Below are positions 26,956 to 38,700 of a DNA stretch of 64,000 nucleotides, one piece after another. The notes beneath the pieces were generated by a model, which saw only the letters and a program-made list of their open reading frames with translations, made no database searches and was not told where the DNA came from. The position numbers and the translations under genes are program-made. Each line of letters begins with the position of its first letter. Position 1 is the stretch's first letter. The DNA comes from an uncultured Clostridia bacterium (GTDB lineage: Bacteria; Bacillota; Clostridia; Christensenellales; UBA1242). The DNA is taken from positions 62,001 to 126,000 of the forward strand of contig CALWQM010000002.1 in the NCBI GenBank assembly GCA_944383685.1, given 5' to 3'.

Positions 26956-29628
26956 ATGGTTAGAATTATTCCAAGAAAAACAAAAGTTAAATTTGAATTA
27001 TTCCGTGGAGTCACAGGAATAGATTTGGCGCTTGGTGCAATTTTTGTTGCTATTGCAGCAATTCTTTTTGCAGCAAATTTCGAATTTCATATTTGGATTG
27101 GTATTGCATGGGTTATCATTGCAATTTCCATGTTTTTTAAATTTGCAGATGAGGCAAGATTTTACACAACCTTAATTTACCTTTTGCGTTATGCGGCTCA
27201 AAAGAAAAAGTTTGTTAAAAGTTCAAATGATAAGAAAGGTGATATAACTCAAATTTTACCTTATGAAGGAATAATTCAAGATAGATATATTGACTACGGA
27301 ACTTATTACGGCATGGTAATTGAAGTTCAACCAATGTTTTTTACACTTCTTACTGAGTCTTTCCAAGATAATGTTATTGAAAGTTTTGCAAATGCAATAA
27401 GAAGACTTAATAATGACCAATCTTGCTCTATTGTTAAAGTTCGTAAGCCAATGGTGCTTGACACTTATATACATAATGAAAACAAAAAATATGACACTCT
27501 TTATGACCTTCAATATGATGGGCAGATTTCCGAAGCAGAAATTGATGCTCGTGGACCTATTTTTGAAGAAAGAGTTTCTTTTTATGAATACATAAACCGT
27601 CAACAAAAAGTTTATAAAGATTATTTCTATCTTGTAGTTTTTGATAAGGATAGAGAAATTTTAGAAAACACTTGTGCTGGTATGATGAATGCAATGGCAA
27701 CCTCTTTAAACCCTATTACTTCAAACATTTTAACAGGACATGACCTCTATGTTTTCTTGAAGGCGAATATTGGCAAAGATTTTGATGAACGTGACCTTGA
27801 AGTTTTGCCTTTTAACAAATATATGGATTGGGTAACTCCTGACAAAATCAAGTTTAACATTGCAAAATATTATGTGGATAAAGATTGTTATCGTTGTTAT
27901 AACCTTATTGATTATCCTTTGCAAGTTGGAAATGCTTGGGCGGCATCATTCTTCCTTTTGGATAGAACCAAAGTTGTTATGAAATTTGTGCCAATGGCAA
28001 GAATGGATTCTGAAAAACAAATTGATAAGGCAATCATGGAAATGGAGGCAAAATTAAACAAGGCTGGAAGAAGCTCTGCTCAAATTGACCTTCAAACTCA
28101 CCTTGAAACTTTGAGAGAACTTTTGGTTGGACTTAAAAATAATAACCAACAACTTTACAATGTTAACACTTACATCGTTGCTGAGGATGCAGCAAAGAAA
28201 GATGTTAGAGCTATGCTTAAACAACAGGGCTTTAAATATAGCGAAATGTTTTCAAGACAAATTGATGGTTTCATTTCTTCCAATATTTCAAGACGTGATG
28301 TAATGAAGTCAACTTTAAGAGGTATGCCAACATCAACTTTGGCGGCGGCATTCCCATTTATTTCAAATTCACTTCAAGACCCAAATGGAATTTATCTTGG
28401 CGACAATGAATATCCTGTGTTTGTTGATTTCTTTAAGCGTGACAGAGAAAGAGTTAACTCTAATATGATGATTATTGGTAAGTCTGGTTCTGGTAAGAGT
28501 TATGCCACAAAAACATTGCTTACAAACTTGGCTGCGGACAACTGTAAGATTTTCATTCTTGACCCAGAAAACGAATATAAGACTTTAACTAAAAATCTTG
28601 GTGGTAAGTTTATTGACGTTGGTTCTTCCCTTCAAGGTATTTTAAACCCATTCCACATTATGACTTCACTTGATGCAAGTGAAGATGAAAAAGAGGAATT
28701 GGATGAAAATGGTGAACCAATAATTAAACAAAATGAAAGTGTTGACGATTCCTTCTCACAACACTTACAGTTCTTGGAACAATTCTTCCGTGTTATTTTG
28801 GAAGGTATTAATGCGGATGCATTTGAAGTTTTGAACTCACTTATTATTGATGTTTACAAGAAAAAAGGAATAACTTATAAGACAAATCTTTCAAAATTTA
28901 AACCAGAAGATTATCCAATTTTTGACGACCTTTACAATCTTATTTTGGAAAGACTTAAAACCGCAAAAGACGAGTTTACTTTGAAAAACTTGATGACAGT
29001 TGAAACTTACATCAAAAAATTTGCAACAGGTGGAAGAAACAGTGCTCTTTGGAATGGTCCTACTTCAATTGAAACAAACGAAAACTTTGTTACATTCAAC
29101 TTCCAATCATTGGTTGCAAGTAATAACCCTGTTGTTACAAACGCACAAATGCTTCTTGTTTTTAGATATTTGAACAACGAAATTATCAATAACAAAGATT
29201 TCAACCAAAAATATCATAAAAACAGAAAAATTGTTGTTGCAGTTGATGAGGCGCACATTTTCATTAACCCTAAATACCCAATCGCTTTGGATTTCATGGC
29301 ACAGATGGCTAAACGTATTAGAAAATATGGTGGTATGGAAATTGTTATTACACAGAACCTTGCCGACTTTGTTGGTTCTGATGAAATTAAGCGTCAATCA
29401 ACCGCTGTTATTAATGCTTGTCAATATTCACTTATTTTCTCACTTGCTCCAAACGATGTTAACGACCTTATCGAACTTTATAAAAAGTCTGGTGGTATCA
29501 ATGAAGAGGAACAGAACTCAATTGTTACTGCGGGAGTTGGTCAAGCATTCTTAATCACAGGCCCAACTTCAAGAACGACCGTTCAGGTTGTGGCTCATGA
29601 CTATGTTAAACAACTTTTTGGAGGTTGA
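26956..29628 (+). CDS. VirB4/TraC-like ATPase with PrgI-like membrane N-terminus
   Basis: 890 residues. Residues 1-85 resemble PrgI-type proteins: a basic/amphipathic start (RIIPRKTKVKFELFRG) followed by two TM helices (about 22-40 and 45-62). Then comes a VirB4-type N-terminal domain and a C-terminal AAA/HerA-like motor with Walker A GKSGSGKS (about 508-515) and Walker B VVAVDEAHIF (Asp764, Glu765). VirB4 proteins energise conjugative and type IV secretion machines; in Gram-positive elements PrgI and VirB4 are normally separate neighbouring genes. No relaxase, VirD4, VirB6 or integrase gene is in the window. GAGGGA precedes the ATG. The next gene is the giant lipoprotein, 129 bp downstream in the same direction. 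Confidence 0.85.
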   Translation: MVRIIPRKTKVKFELFRGVTGIDLALGAIFVAIAAILFAANFEFHIWIGIAWVIIAISMFFKFADEARFYTTLIYLLRYAAQKKKFVKSSNDKKGDITQILPYEGIIQDRYIDYGTYYGMVIEVQPMFFTLLTESFQDNVIESFANAIRRLNNDQSCSIVKVRKPMVLDTYIHNENKKYDTLYDLQYDGQISEAEIDARGPIFEERVSFYEYINRQQKVYKDYFYLVVFDKDREILENTCAGMMNAMATSLNPITSNILTGHDLYVFLKANIGKDFDERDLEVLPFNKYMDWVTPDKIKFNIAKYYVDKDCYRCYNLIDYPLQVGNAWAASFFLLDRTKVVMKFVPMARMDSEKQIDKAIMEMEAKLNKAGRSSAQIDLQTHLETLRELLVGLKNNNQQLYNVNTYIVAEDAAKKDVRAMLKQQGFKYSEMFSRQIDGFISSNISRRDVMKSTLRGMPTSTLAAAFPFISNSLQDPNGIYLGDNEYPVFVDFFKRDRERVNSNMMIIGKSGSGKSYATKTLLTNLAADNCKIFILDPENEYKTLTKNLGGKFIDVGSSLQGILNPFHIMTSLDASEDEKEELDENGEPIIKQNESVDDSFSQHLQFLEQFFRVILEGINADAFEVLNSLIIDVYKKKGITYKTNLSKFKPEDYPIFDDLYNLILERLKTAKDEFTLKNLMTVETYIKKFATGGRNSALWNGPTSIETNENFVTFNFQSLVASNNPVVTNAQMLLVFRYLNNEIINNKDFNQKYHKNRKIVVAVDEAHIFINPKYPIALDFMAQMAKRIRKYGGMEIVITQNLADFVGSDEIKRQSTAVINACQYSLIFSLAPNDVNDLIELYKKSGGINEEEQNSIVTAGVGQAFLITGPTSRTTVQVVAHDYVKQLFGG

Positions 29629-29633
29629 TTTAG

Positions 29634-29661
29634 TTGATAATATTAATATAGAGTTTATTAT
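29634..29661 (+). promoter_or_regulatory. Candidate promoter of giant lipoprotein gene 2
   Basis: TTGATA (29634-29639), 16-bp spacer, TATTAT (29656-29661). The region is very AT-rich, so chance matches are likely. Confidence 0.35.
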
Positions 29662-29757
29662 ATTGATTATAGTCCTATTGATATTTAATTACACTTTAAA
29701 TCATCCGCACTTTTGCTAACTACTTTAATAATAGACAAATGAATTAAAAGGAGTTAT

Positions 29758-32700
29758 ATGACAAAGTCTTTAAAAAGAATTTTTGTTTGCATAATATCTG
29801 CGTTGGCTTTTGCCTTTGCAGGACTCTTTTTTGTTGGTTGTGACAGTGATAACTCAAACGTCACAGTGACAAGTGATGTTGCATCATTGGAACTTGAAGT
29901 TGGTGAATCACAGGACGTAACTTTCACAATAAACAATGCATCAGGTTCATTTGTTAACACATTAAAATTTAATCAAGATTCCGCTGGTATTGTTGAAATT
30001 GGAACACCACAATATAATGAAAATGTAGTCAGGGTCAGTGTGACAGCCTTGAAAGGTGGTGTAACCAATTTGATGGCGGTGACAGAAGATGGGTATAAAT
30101 ATACCTCTGTGCATGTGAGTGTTATTCAACATTCTTCAACACTTGGGTTTGATGAAAGCAATTTGTATGTTTCAAACACAACCCCATTAAAAATGAATAA
30201 TGGCTATTACAACTTTGACAGTAACACAACTGACAAAGAAATGTCTTTCTATTATTTACTAGAAGATGTCACAAATATGTCTTTCAGCAGGTTTACTGAT
30301 GAGGGGCTTGAATTTGTTGATAATGACACAACAAGAATTAAAATTGTGCAAGCAGTTGAATTTGACACTATTAGAATAAGTGAAGATAAAACTGAGTTTA
30401 TCCTTAGTTTAGGTGGGGTAGATTTAGAAACGAGATATCCAATAGTTGAAAATTTTGATATATTGTCAGTTTATGATTATTCAGTAAATTATTCAAGTTA
30501 CCTTTCATATATCCACACAGTGCAAGTTCTTCAAGATTTGGGAGTTAAAGTTTATGGCGGATATTTAGTAAGCAATCAAGATGGCAGTGACGTTGTGGAG
30601 TTTAACGAGCTTACAGGTGATGAAATTTTAATTATACCTAACTCGAATGATTACACTGCCAATGCTTACATATTAAAAATTGAAGCTCAAAATAAGAGTG
30701 ATTTAATTGAATATGGCTTCACTGCTGAAAATAATAATATTGATGTGGATGAATATCAAATGGTTGAAGAGGGTGTTGATTATTCCACAAAAACAATTGT
30801 TTATTACAAAATTCAATCCTCAGTTTTTGGAAATGTCAATGTTAATTTGGATGTTTACATGCGATATTCCACAACTAAAGATGTGAAAGATGAAAGTGTG
30901 AATTTCACAAAAAGTTTTGATATTAATGTTGATGTTGCACCAAAAGAAATTTTGGTGAATGGCGAGCAAGCATCTCAATTTAGTTCACAAGATAATCCTC
31001 TTATCCTATATAATAGATACACATATCCTGAGTTTGGTTGGCAAGATATGCTTGTTTCTGTGACTTCTGGTGCGGATGCAGAGCCAATCTTCTCTTACGC
31101 ATACATTGAATTTGAAGAGACAGATTTGCGTTTTAAGTATGGTCAAATTGAAATTTCAAGTGGCAGAAGAATAACAGATTTATCAACAGGTTTTCAATTT
31201 AAGGGAAAGGATAATGCGGCAGTCACTGCTCTTGGTGAGGTTAAAAGTTTTAGAATTAATGTGACATATGACACACTTGGAAATGAGATAACTTTAAGCT
31301 ACACAGTTTATTATCGCATTGTTAATGGTGCAACAAGAATTTCCAAGAATGCCGAATATGGGCAAGGTGACGTTTTATATCTTGACCATGAAGACACAAG
31401 TAATGCAAGTGTAATTTTTGATAATTATCTTTTTGCAGACGAACTTTTCCAATCTTTCACAACAGAATTCGTTTCTGGTGCAGATGTTGTTGACTTTGAA
31501 GTTATGTCACCTTGCTATATTGAAAGGGATGGCAATTTCTATCTTAATTTCAAAGTTAATTCATCTGGTGTTGGGCAGGGGACTTATAAGATAACACTTG
31601 ATAACGGAACTTCTCAACAGATAACTTTTTCTGTTATCGACACAATTAAACAACATTCAACTTCGGTTAATATTTCAAACATTGGAAATGTAAGTTATTA
31701 TGAAAGGGCAAAATCCTCGCCAGACCTTGGTTATTATGATGTTTTGAACTTGGAAATTTTAAACCCAACTGTTAATAACAACGAACAATACGAAATTTCT
31801 TTTGGTAGCACAGCAGAGATTACATTCAATGGAAATATAACCACAACAACTGCAACCATTGACACAGTTGGAGTTATCAATTTCTTGAATTTTAATGTAA
31901 CTTCATATCATTTTGAAACACAAAAAAATGGTGTTGCAAGCATGAATTTCACTGTTTATGGATACAGTGTGAATGAACTTTATCAACAAGAACTTGATTA
32001 TTTAGAGTTTACAATCAATTTTGTTTCATATTCTCTTTTAAGTGAGTTTGTTTTCTTAAATAATGGCAATTATGCGGTTGATAACATTGTTTATTATGGC
32101 GATAGTGACTATATTCCAGAAGAGGACGAGCAAGTTGACTTTGAAGTTCAAGCAGAAAGCAAAGATGCATATAACTTTTATAGATACAGCATGAATGAAA
32201 GTTTCTTTGTGAATAATGGAATGATTCAAACAATCATTGATGACAGATTAATTGGCGGTGATGTTGGAAGTTTTTCAGTTGAAGAAAGTGATTTAACATC
32301 TTCCCTTGTGGCAGAAACATATGACAATAAATTCATATATTATTATGTTGACAGCACAACTTTCAATATGGCCCTTACCACAACAACAAATGCTAATATT
32401 TCAGTAAATATAGACAATCAAACCTTTTATAATGCAACTGTTGAACTTAGTTTTAACAATGGCTTTATGTTCTTCGCTGATGATATGAATTTTGTTTATA
32501 ATGCTGACGAAAATATCAGCGTTACCATAACTTTTACAAACATCTTTAAAATTGCAAATTTTGGTGAATATGATTTAAGAACCTTGGTTTACACAAATTT
32601 AAGTTCAAACTATGTAAGCAGTGGAACAACTTTCACTTTGCATGCTTATGTAAGGCAAAGAGATTACTCTCAAATGCGTTATGATGCAAACATAATTGCC

Positions 32701-35700
32701 AGCAGTTATGTTCAAGTTGAAGATGTTTCAAGCGCTTCACCTTTGGATGAATTAGTTTTCACAAACAGTGAGTTGGTTCAATCGTTTGTTGTTTATGTCA
32801 CACCAACAACTGCAACAAACACCACTTTAAGGGCGGAATTTGTTCCAGTTAACAATGCATCTTCAAACTTAGTAAATTGCACAATAATTGAACAAGGGCT
32901 TGGAACTTATCTTATTGAAATTTCAGCAGAAAGATTTTATAATTCAACACCAAATATAACAGACATCACTGAAACTTTGGCAGGAACATGCTATATTTAT
33001 CCTATTGAGTGGGGTGACAGTTATTCGGTTATTCCAACTGGAAATAATCCAATTATTGTTGATGTATCTTACAGAAATGGTTCTGAAAATAATAGATATA
33101 TTTTGGAAACGCCTGCTGATGTTTTGGCAATAAATTCCAATGAAAAATCTCTTTCAAGCCATTATGAAATTAAAAATCTTATTGATATGTCCACCGTTTC
33201 TGGCACTCCTATTGGAATTTTAAGCACAAGTGAAGGTTATGAACTTGTTGGCTTCTCAGGCAGTATTGTTGGAACATCTTCACAAGCGGGAATTGCAAAT
33301 TTAAGGCTTACCACAAATGCTCAACCAGGTTCAATAAGTCACTTAAAACCAAATGATGATACCTATTATTATTCAGGCCTTTTTGCAAAAATTAATAGTG
33401 GTGCATATATAAAGAATTTAACTATTTCTGGTTCTGTTTCAGTTGATGTGACCGAAAATGAATATGTTGGGCTTTTGGCCGGTGTGAATTATGGTAAGAT
33501 TTCAAACGTTTCTGCAAGAGTGACTGACACTTCAAATGTATATATCAATAGTTCTTCAAATGTTCATATTGGTGGTTTGGTTGGTGGAAACTATAATCAA
33601 ATTATTCAATATTTCCCTGCCTATGCAGATGTTGAGTTCACTGGTGATGCTCATAAAATTGATGATGTTCAAGGTGAATTTGCTGGGCAATCAACCAAAA
33701 ACATTGCATACTACCTTAACAAAATGACAATAAGTTTGCCAAATGATTTTAGTGGTCGTCTTTATGCAGGTGGTATTGCTGGATTTAACAGTGGTGATAT
33801 AACAAAAGTTGACGATGCTTCTCTTAAAATTTATGGCTACTCAACTTATTCTTGCTATGCAAACATTAAAATCACCGCAAACAGCACAATAAGTGGCAAT
33901 GTTTACGCGGGTGGTGCTGTTGGTTATGCAGTTTCAGACATAACAAGAGGGGTTGCAACTTTGATTCAAGGGCTTACTGTTGGTGGCGAAGTTGATTTTT
34001 CAGCAACAACAATGAATAACACAAGTGCAGTTGGTGGAATTGTTGGTTTTGCAACCATTGGCTTGACGGGAGAAGGAAACACCCAAGAAGTTCATATTTA
34101 CGACAACATTTCAAGAACATTTGTTCGTGGTGAACTTTATGTTGGTGGTATACTTGGTTTTGATAATTATCAGCAATATAATGCAAATTCAAACGGAAGT
34201 TATGTGCTTTTTGCCCCAAGTGGTGATACAAATTCAAAAAATAGAATTGAAGCAGTGGACGATGGAAGAAATGTGCTTGAAGCTTCAATGATGATTTTGA
34301 GGTATAATGGCACAAAACTTGACAATCTTCAATATGATGAATCTTGCTATATTGGAATTGGAAATGCAAGAGATTCTGGAAGAAATTTGGGTGGAGTTAC
34401 CTTTGAAACAATTTCCTATGTCACAAGAACCCCAGCAACGGGCGATGAAGTTATGCCTAATGACAATGCACTAACAAAATATTACGCTGACTATCTTGTT
34501 TTGAATGGAAACACAATTAAGGAAAAGAAAGATTTTACTAAGCAAGAAGTTAATTTAAATTTAAGCGATAATGGCTTCCGTTTAACTCCAAAAACCGAAA
34601 TAGAAAACCCACTTTATGTGTTCTTATCTTACTATTTTGAAGCAGATAGCTTTTTAAGTGGACAAGGCGAAAGTGTTGTTGCGCAAGATGTTGTTGACGA
34701 GTTTAACACTTACACAACAAGTTCAGCTCTTTATCCGTTCACAACAAACACAAGAGATGCTGAAATAATCTCGTCTTCAACCGATATTTTAAGTGTGGAT
34801 GTGAATGGAAACATTACCACTCTTGGCACAGGACTTGCAACACTTAGGCTTCAAAGTATTTTAAATGTTCAAAAAACAGTTGATATTTATCTTTATATTG
34901 TTAACTATTTTAACAAAGACACAAAGGCTTCAATTTATTATTCTTCTGCAAATTCAAATGGATTGAACATTGTTAATGGTTCACAAATCAATGTTTATGG
35001 AAATAAACAAACTTCAATTTATGCGGTTCCAACTTATGAAAAAGACGAAGAAACTTTGCAAAATGGAAACACTTGGTCAATATCTAAGGATGGAGTTTTA
35101 AGATACTCTAACACAAGTGTGCTTCTTGCAAGAAACACAACTCTTAAAACTGATGTAACTCCAAGCTCGGGTGGTGTTTACACAAGATATCAAATAAATG
35201 GTGACCAAATTATTTTCTATGGTAACAACAACGGAGAGGGTAAAGATGATTATAATCTCACATCCTATGTTGCAGTGGAAATTAACGGTGTTACATATCT
35301 AATGAATGTTGGGCAGCAAAATGTTGATATTGATGTTCAATATTTGGAAACAGCAACTGATATTTACACATCTTCGAATTTAATTTCAATGCAAACCAAT
35401 GATAAATTTGAAGATACACTTTACATTGAATCTAAAAACACAGAATATGCTTATTATCAAATTGTTTTCACTGATGAAAACAAAAATGAAAGGGTGGTTC
35501 AATCAAGATTGGATTCTTCACTTATTAGTGATGAGGCAAGTTGGAAAAATTATGTCAATGTAATCAGTGGAGATGATCTATTTAACTTAACTTTTGATAG
35601 GGTTGGCAACAGCAATACATTTACTTTTAACATCAGTATAAATAAACAAAGCCAAGCTTATATAAACAGAAATACAAACAACATCTTTGGAAATTACCGC

Positions 35701-38700
35701 ATAATTTTCTATGGAAATGAACTTCAAGATGGGGTTTCTTGCAACTATGAAATCAATTTGAGTGAAGCAGAATTGACAAATGTAAGTGCCTTTAACTATT
35801 CAAACATAAAGGATATGTCTGTTGCTGATGAAGTGATTATACCTTCTCAATTTGGAATATTAGAAATTAACATTGACCCAGTTGAGGCAGAATTTGACAC
35901 CTTCACAATAAGCAACAACAGCATTAACAACAACACTGGTGCTGGCGAAGTTGTGTTCACTTTTGCTTATCAGTCTGTGGATGAAACTGGGGCTGTTACC
36001 TATGTTGCTGACACAAACTTTGGTGTTGTAAATAATGGTGCATTAACTTTCACTTATTCGCAATTAATGGAATTTTTAACCGAGAAGGGCGAAAGTTATA
36101 ACGGCAAAGTTTATATAAGATATTTCCTTGCATCCAATGGTGTGGAAGATGGTGCTCAAATTGCATTTGACATCAATGTGACTTATGGGGAAGGGTTAAG
36201 TTTTGACGTGTCTGTTCCTCTCACAGTGAAACTTGCAAACTATGTTAAACTCACCTTCGACAATCGTGAAGAAAGTGACACATATTATGTTGCACGTGGT
36301 TTAAATTATGGAATGACTTTGGAATATTATGGTTTTAGCCTTGATGATATTCAAATTTCAGTTTCAAATTCAAATATTGCAACTTTAACTGGTCAAAACA
36401 CAACTTACTCATTAAATGTTACATCCAATGAAATTGACTACACGGGTGATGTTGGATATCTTCTTAATATATTCATTTATGCAAGCCGTGTGGTTGACAA
36501 TGTTCCAGTGGAATTTTCTGACACATTGACTGTTTATGTTATGGAATATGTTTTCAACTATAACTATGTTCAAGGTGTTAATGAAGATATTGTTGACGGC
36601 ATGGAAGATGGAGTTATTTCAACGGCTGTTGGTAATGCTTACCCGCTTCAACTTGATATTTGGGATTTCATGGAATATGATTCTTCAAATGATTCTGTTG
36701 TTCAAAATGTTCAAAGTTTCATAACTAGACTTATGCAAAATGTCACATTCTCAATCACTGATTTGTCAACAGGTGGCGAGGAAAGAACTTTGGCAGAAGG
36801 AACTGAAATAAGGTCAAATTATTATTACATCAACGGTTACACCTTCACAGGGATAAGGCTTTATGAACCAACTCAAAACATTTATAACTTGTCAGTGAGT
36901 GGTGAATATGCAATGCTTAATGGTGTTTATATTTGTGGGGAGATTTCTTCAACACTTGAAAAACAAACACTTTTAACAAACTTCTCATTCTCAATTCATC
37001 AACAAAGCACAGATGAAAGCCCATTGCCAGTTGAAGATTATGAAGACTTAATGAGCATGGAAGATGGGGAGTATTACATTCTTCTTAATGACATAATTTT
37101 GCCAAATGAAGATAGTTTGGATTATGACCAATTTATGCCAATTCAAACGGCTGTTGCTGGTTTTGATGGCAATGGTTACACAATCTTCTTTGGCGGAGAT
37201 TATCATTTTGATGCAGAAACAACTGCTGTTGGCTTGTTCTCAAACATTGGAAGCACAAGCAACAATGATGTTGTTATTAAAAATGTTACAATAGAAATTT
37301 ATGCAAACACAAACTTCATTATGGATGCAACAACATTCTCGATTGGGGTTCTTGCAGCAAATAACAGTGGAATAATTACGAACAGTGAAGTTAAAACCAC
37401 AAACAATTCGGTGCTTTCTGTGACATACAGGAACACAACTTCAAATTCATATCTTGCTGGTCTTGTTGCTTCAAACTCTGGAATTATAACCAATTCAAGA
37501 ACAATCGTTGATATGTACACAAATGTTAACCTTGCAGGCTTTGTTGGAACAAACAGCGGAACAATTTCCTCTTCATATTTCCGTAACGGAAGTTTGAAAA
37601 ATGAAACAAACACCACAACTGAATATACAGCGGGTTTTGCTCTTCAAAATTCTGGTTCAATTTACACATCCTATGTTTCTGGTGAAGCAGATGATGAAGT
37701 TTTCTATAAAGGGAAAAATGACTTCATCCAAAGTGATAACACAATTGCTGGTTTTGTTTTCTCTAACTCTGGGCTTGTTGAAAACTGTTACACAAATATT
37801 AACATGCAGGGTGCAGGCTCTTTCTCAGCAGGCTTTGTGTTCACAAACAGCGAGGAAGGTATTATTAAGACATCTTATTCCACAAGTGTGCTTACAAGCA
37901 ATAACACTCAAAGTTATGGCTTTGCAGGAGCAAGCAGTGGAACAATTAATGATTGCTTCTGGCTTAGTGATGAAACAGCGGAAGTAGCAGTTGGAGAAAC
38001 TGGTGTTAATGTCAGCATAAGCACCATTGAAAACAATGAGAATAACACTTTGCGTTCACTTACTGTCAATGACTTTAAGCAAGATTCTGCTAACTTTGAA
38101 GAAACATTCAAGAATTTCATTTATTCAAATTCAAGAGGGTATAACTCTGTTTGGTTCTATAACAGTGCAAACACAACTTCAACCTTTAATGGCTCTTCAT
38201 TCAACACCAATAGGCTTGAACTTGTTGCACCAAACATTGTGGCATTCTCTCAAAAATACTTATATAGTGCAGAAGAAGTTGTGGATGAAGAAACCGGTGT
38301 GACAACTGTCATTTACCACTATGTTAACACTGAAAAGAGTGGAATTACCGGCAGTGCATATAACCCAATTTTACTTGATAGCGCTGAGAACTTTGAACAA
38401 TATATTTTAAATGAAAACGATGCAAATAATTACAACTCATCATATTACAGATTGATTAATAACATTGATTATAATGATTTAACTGGCAATAGTGAACTTT
38501 ATAAAACTCGTTTCATGGGCTATTTGGAAGGAAATTATTTAACAATTTCAAATATGAGCATAGTTACAAGTGAAAATTTGCAATTTGCTGGTATGTTTGC
38601 GGAAGTTGGAAGTTCATCAAGAGCAAATGCTATTGGTACTCTTTTGAATTTCACCTTACAGCCAAGCGAAATGGTATTTACCAATTCACAAGTTGTGGGT

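Noticed and set aside
26956..29628. Integrated conjugative element around the VirB4-like gene
   Set aside because: No relaxase, integrase, coupling protein, att repeats or composition shift nearby.
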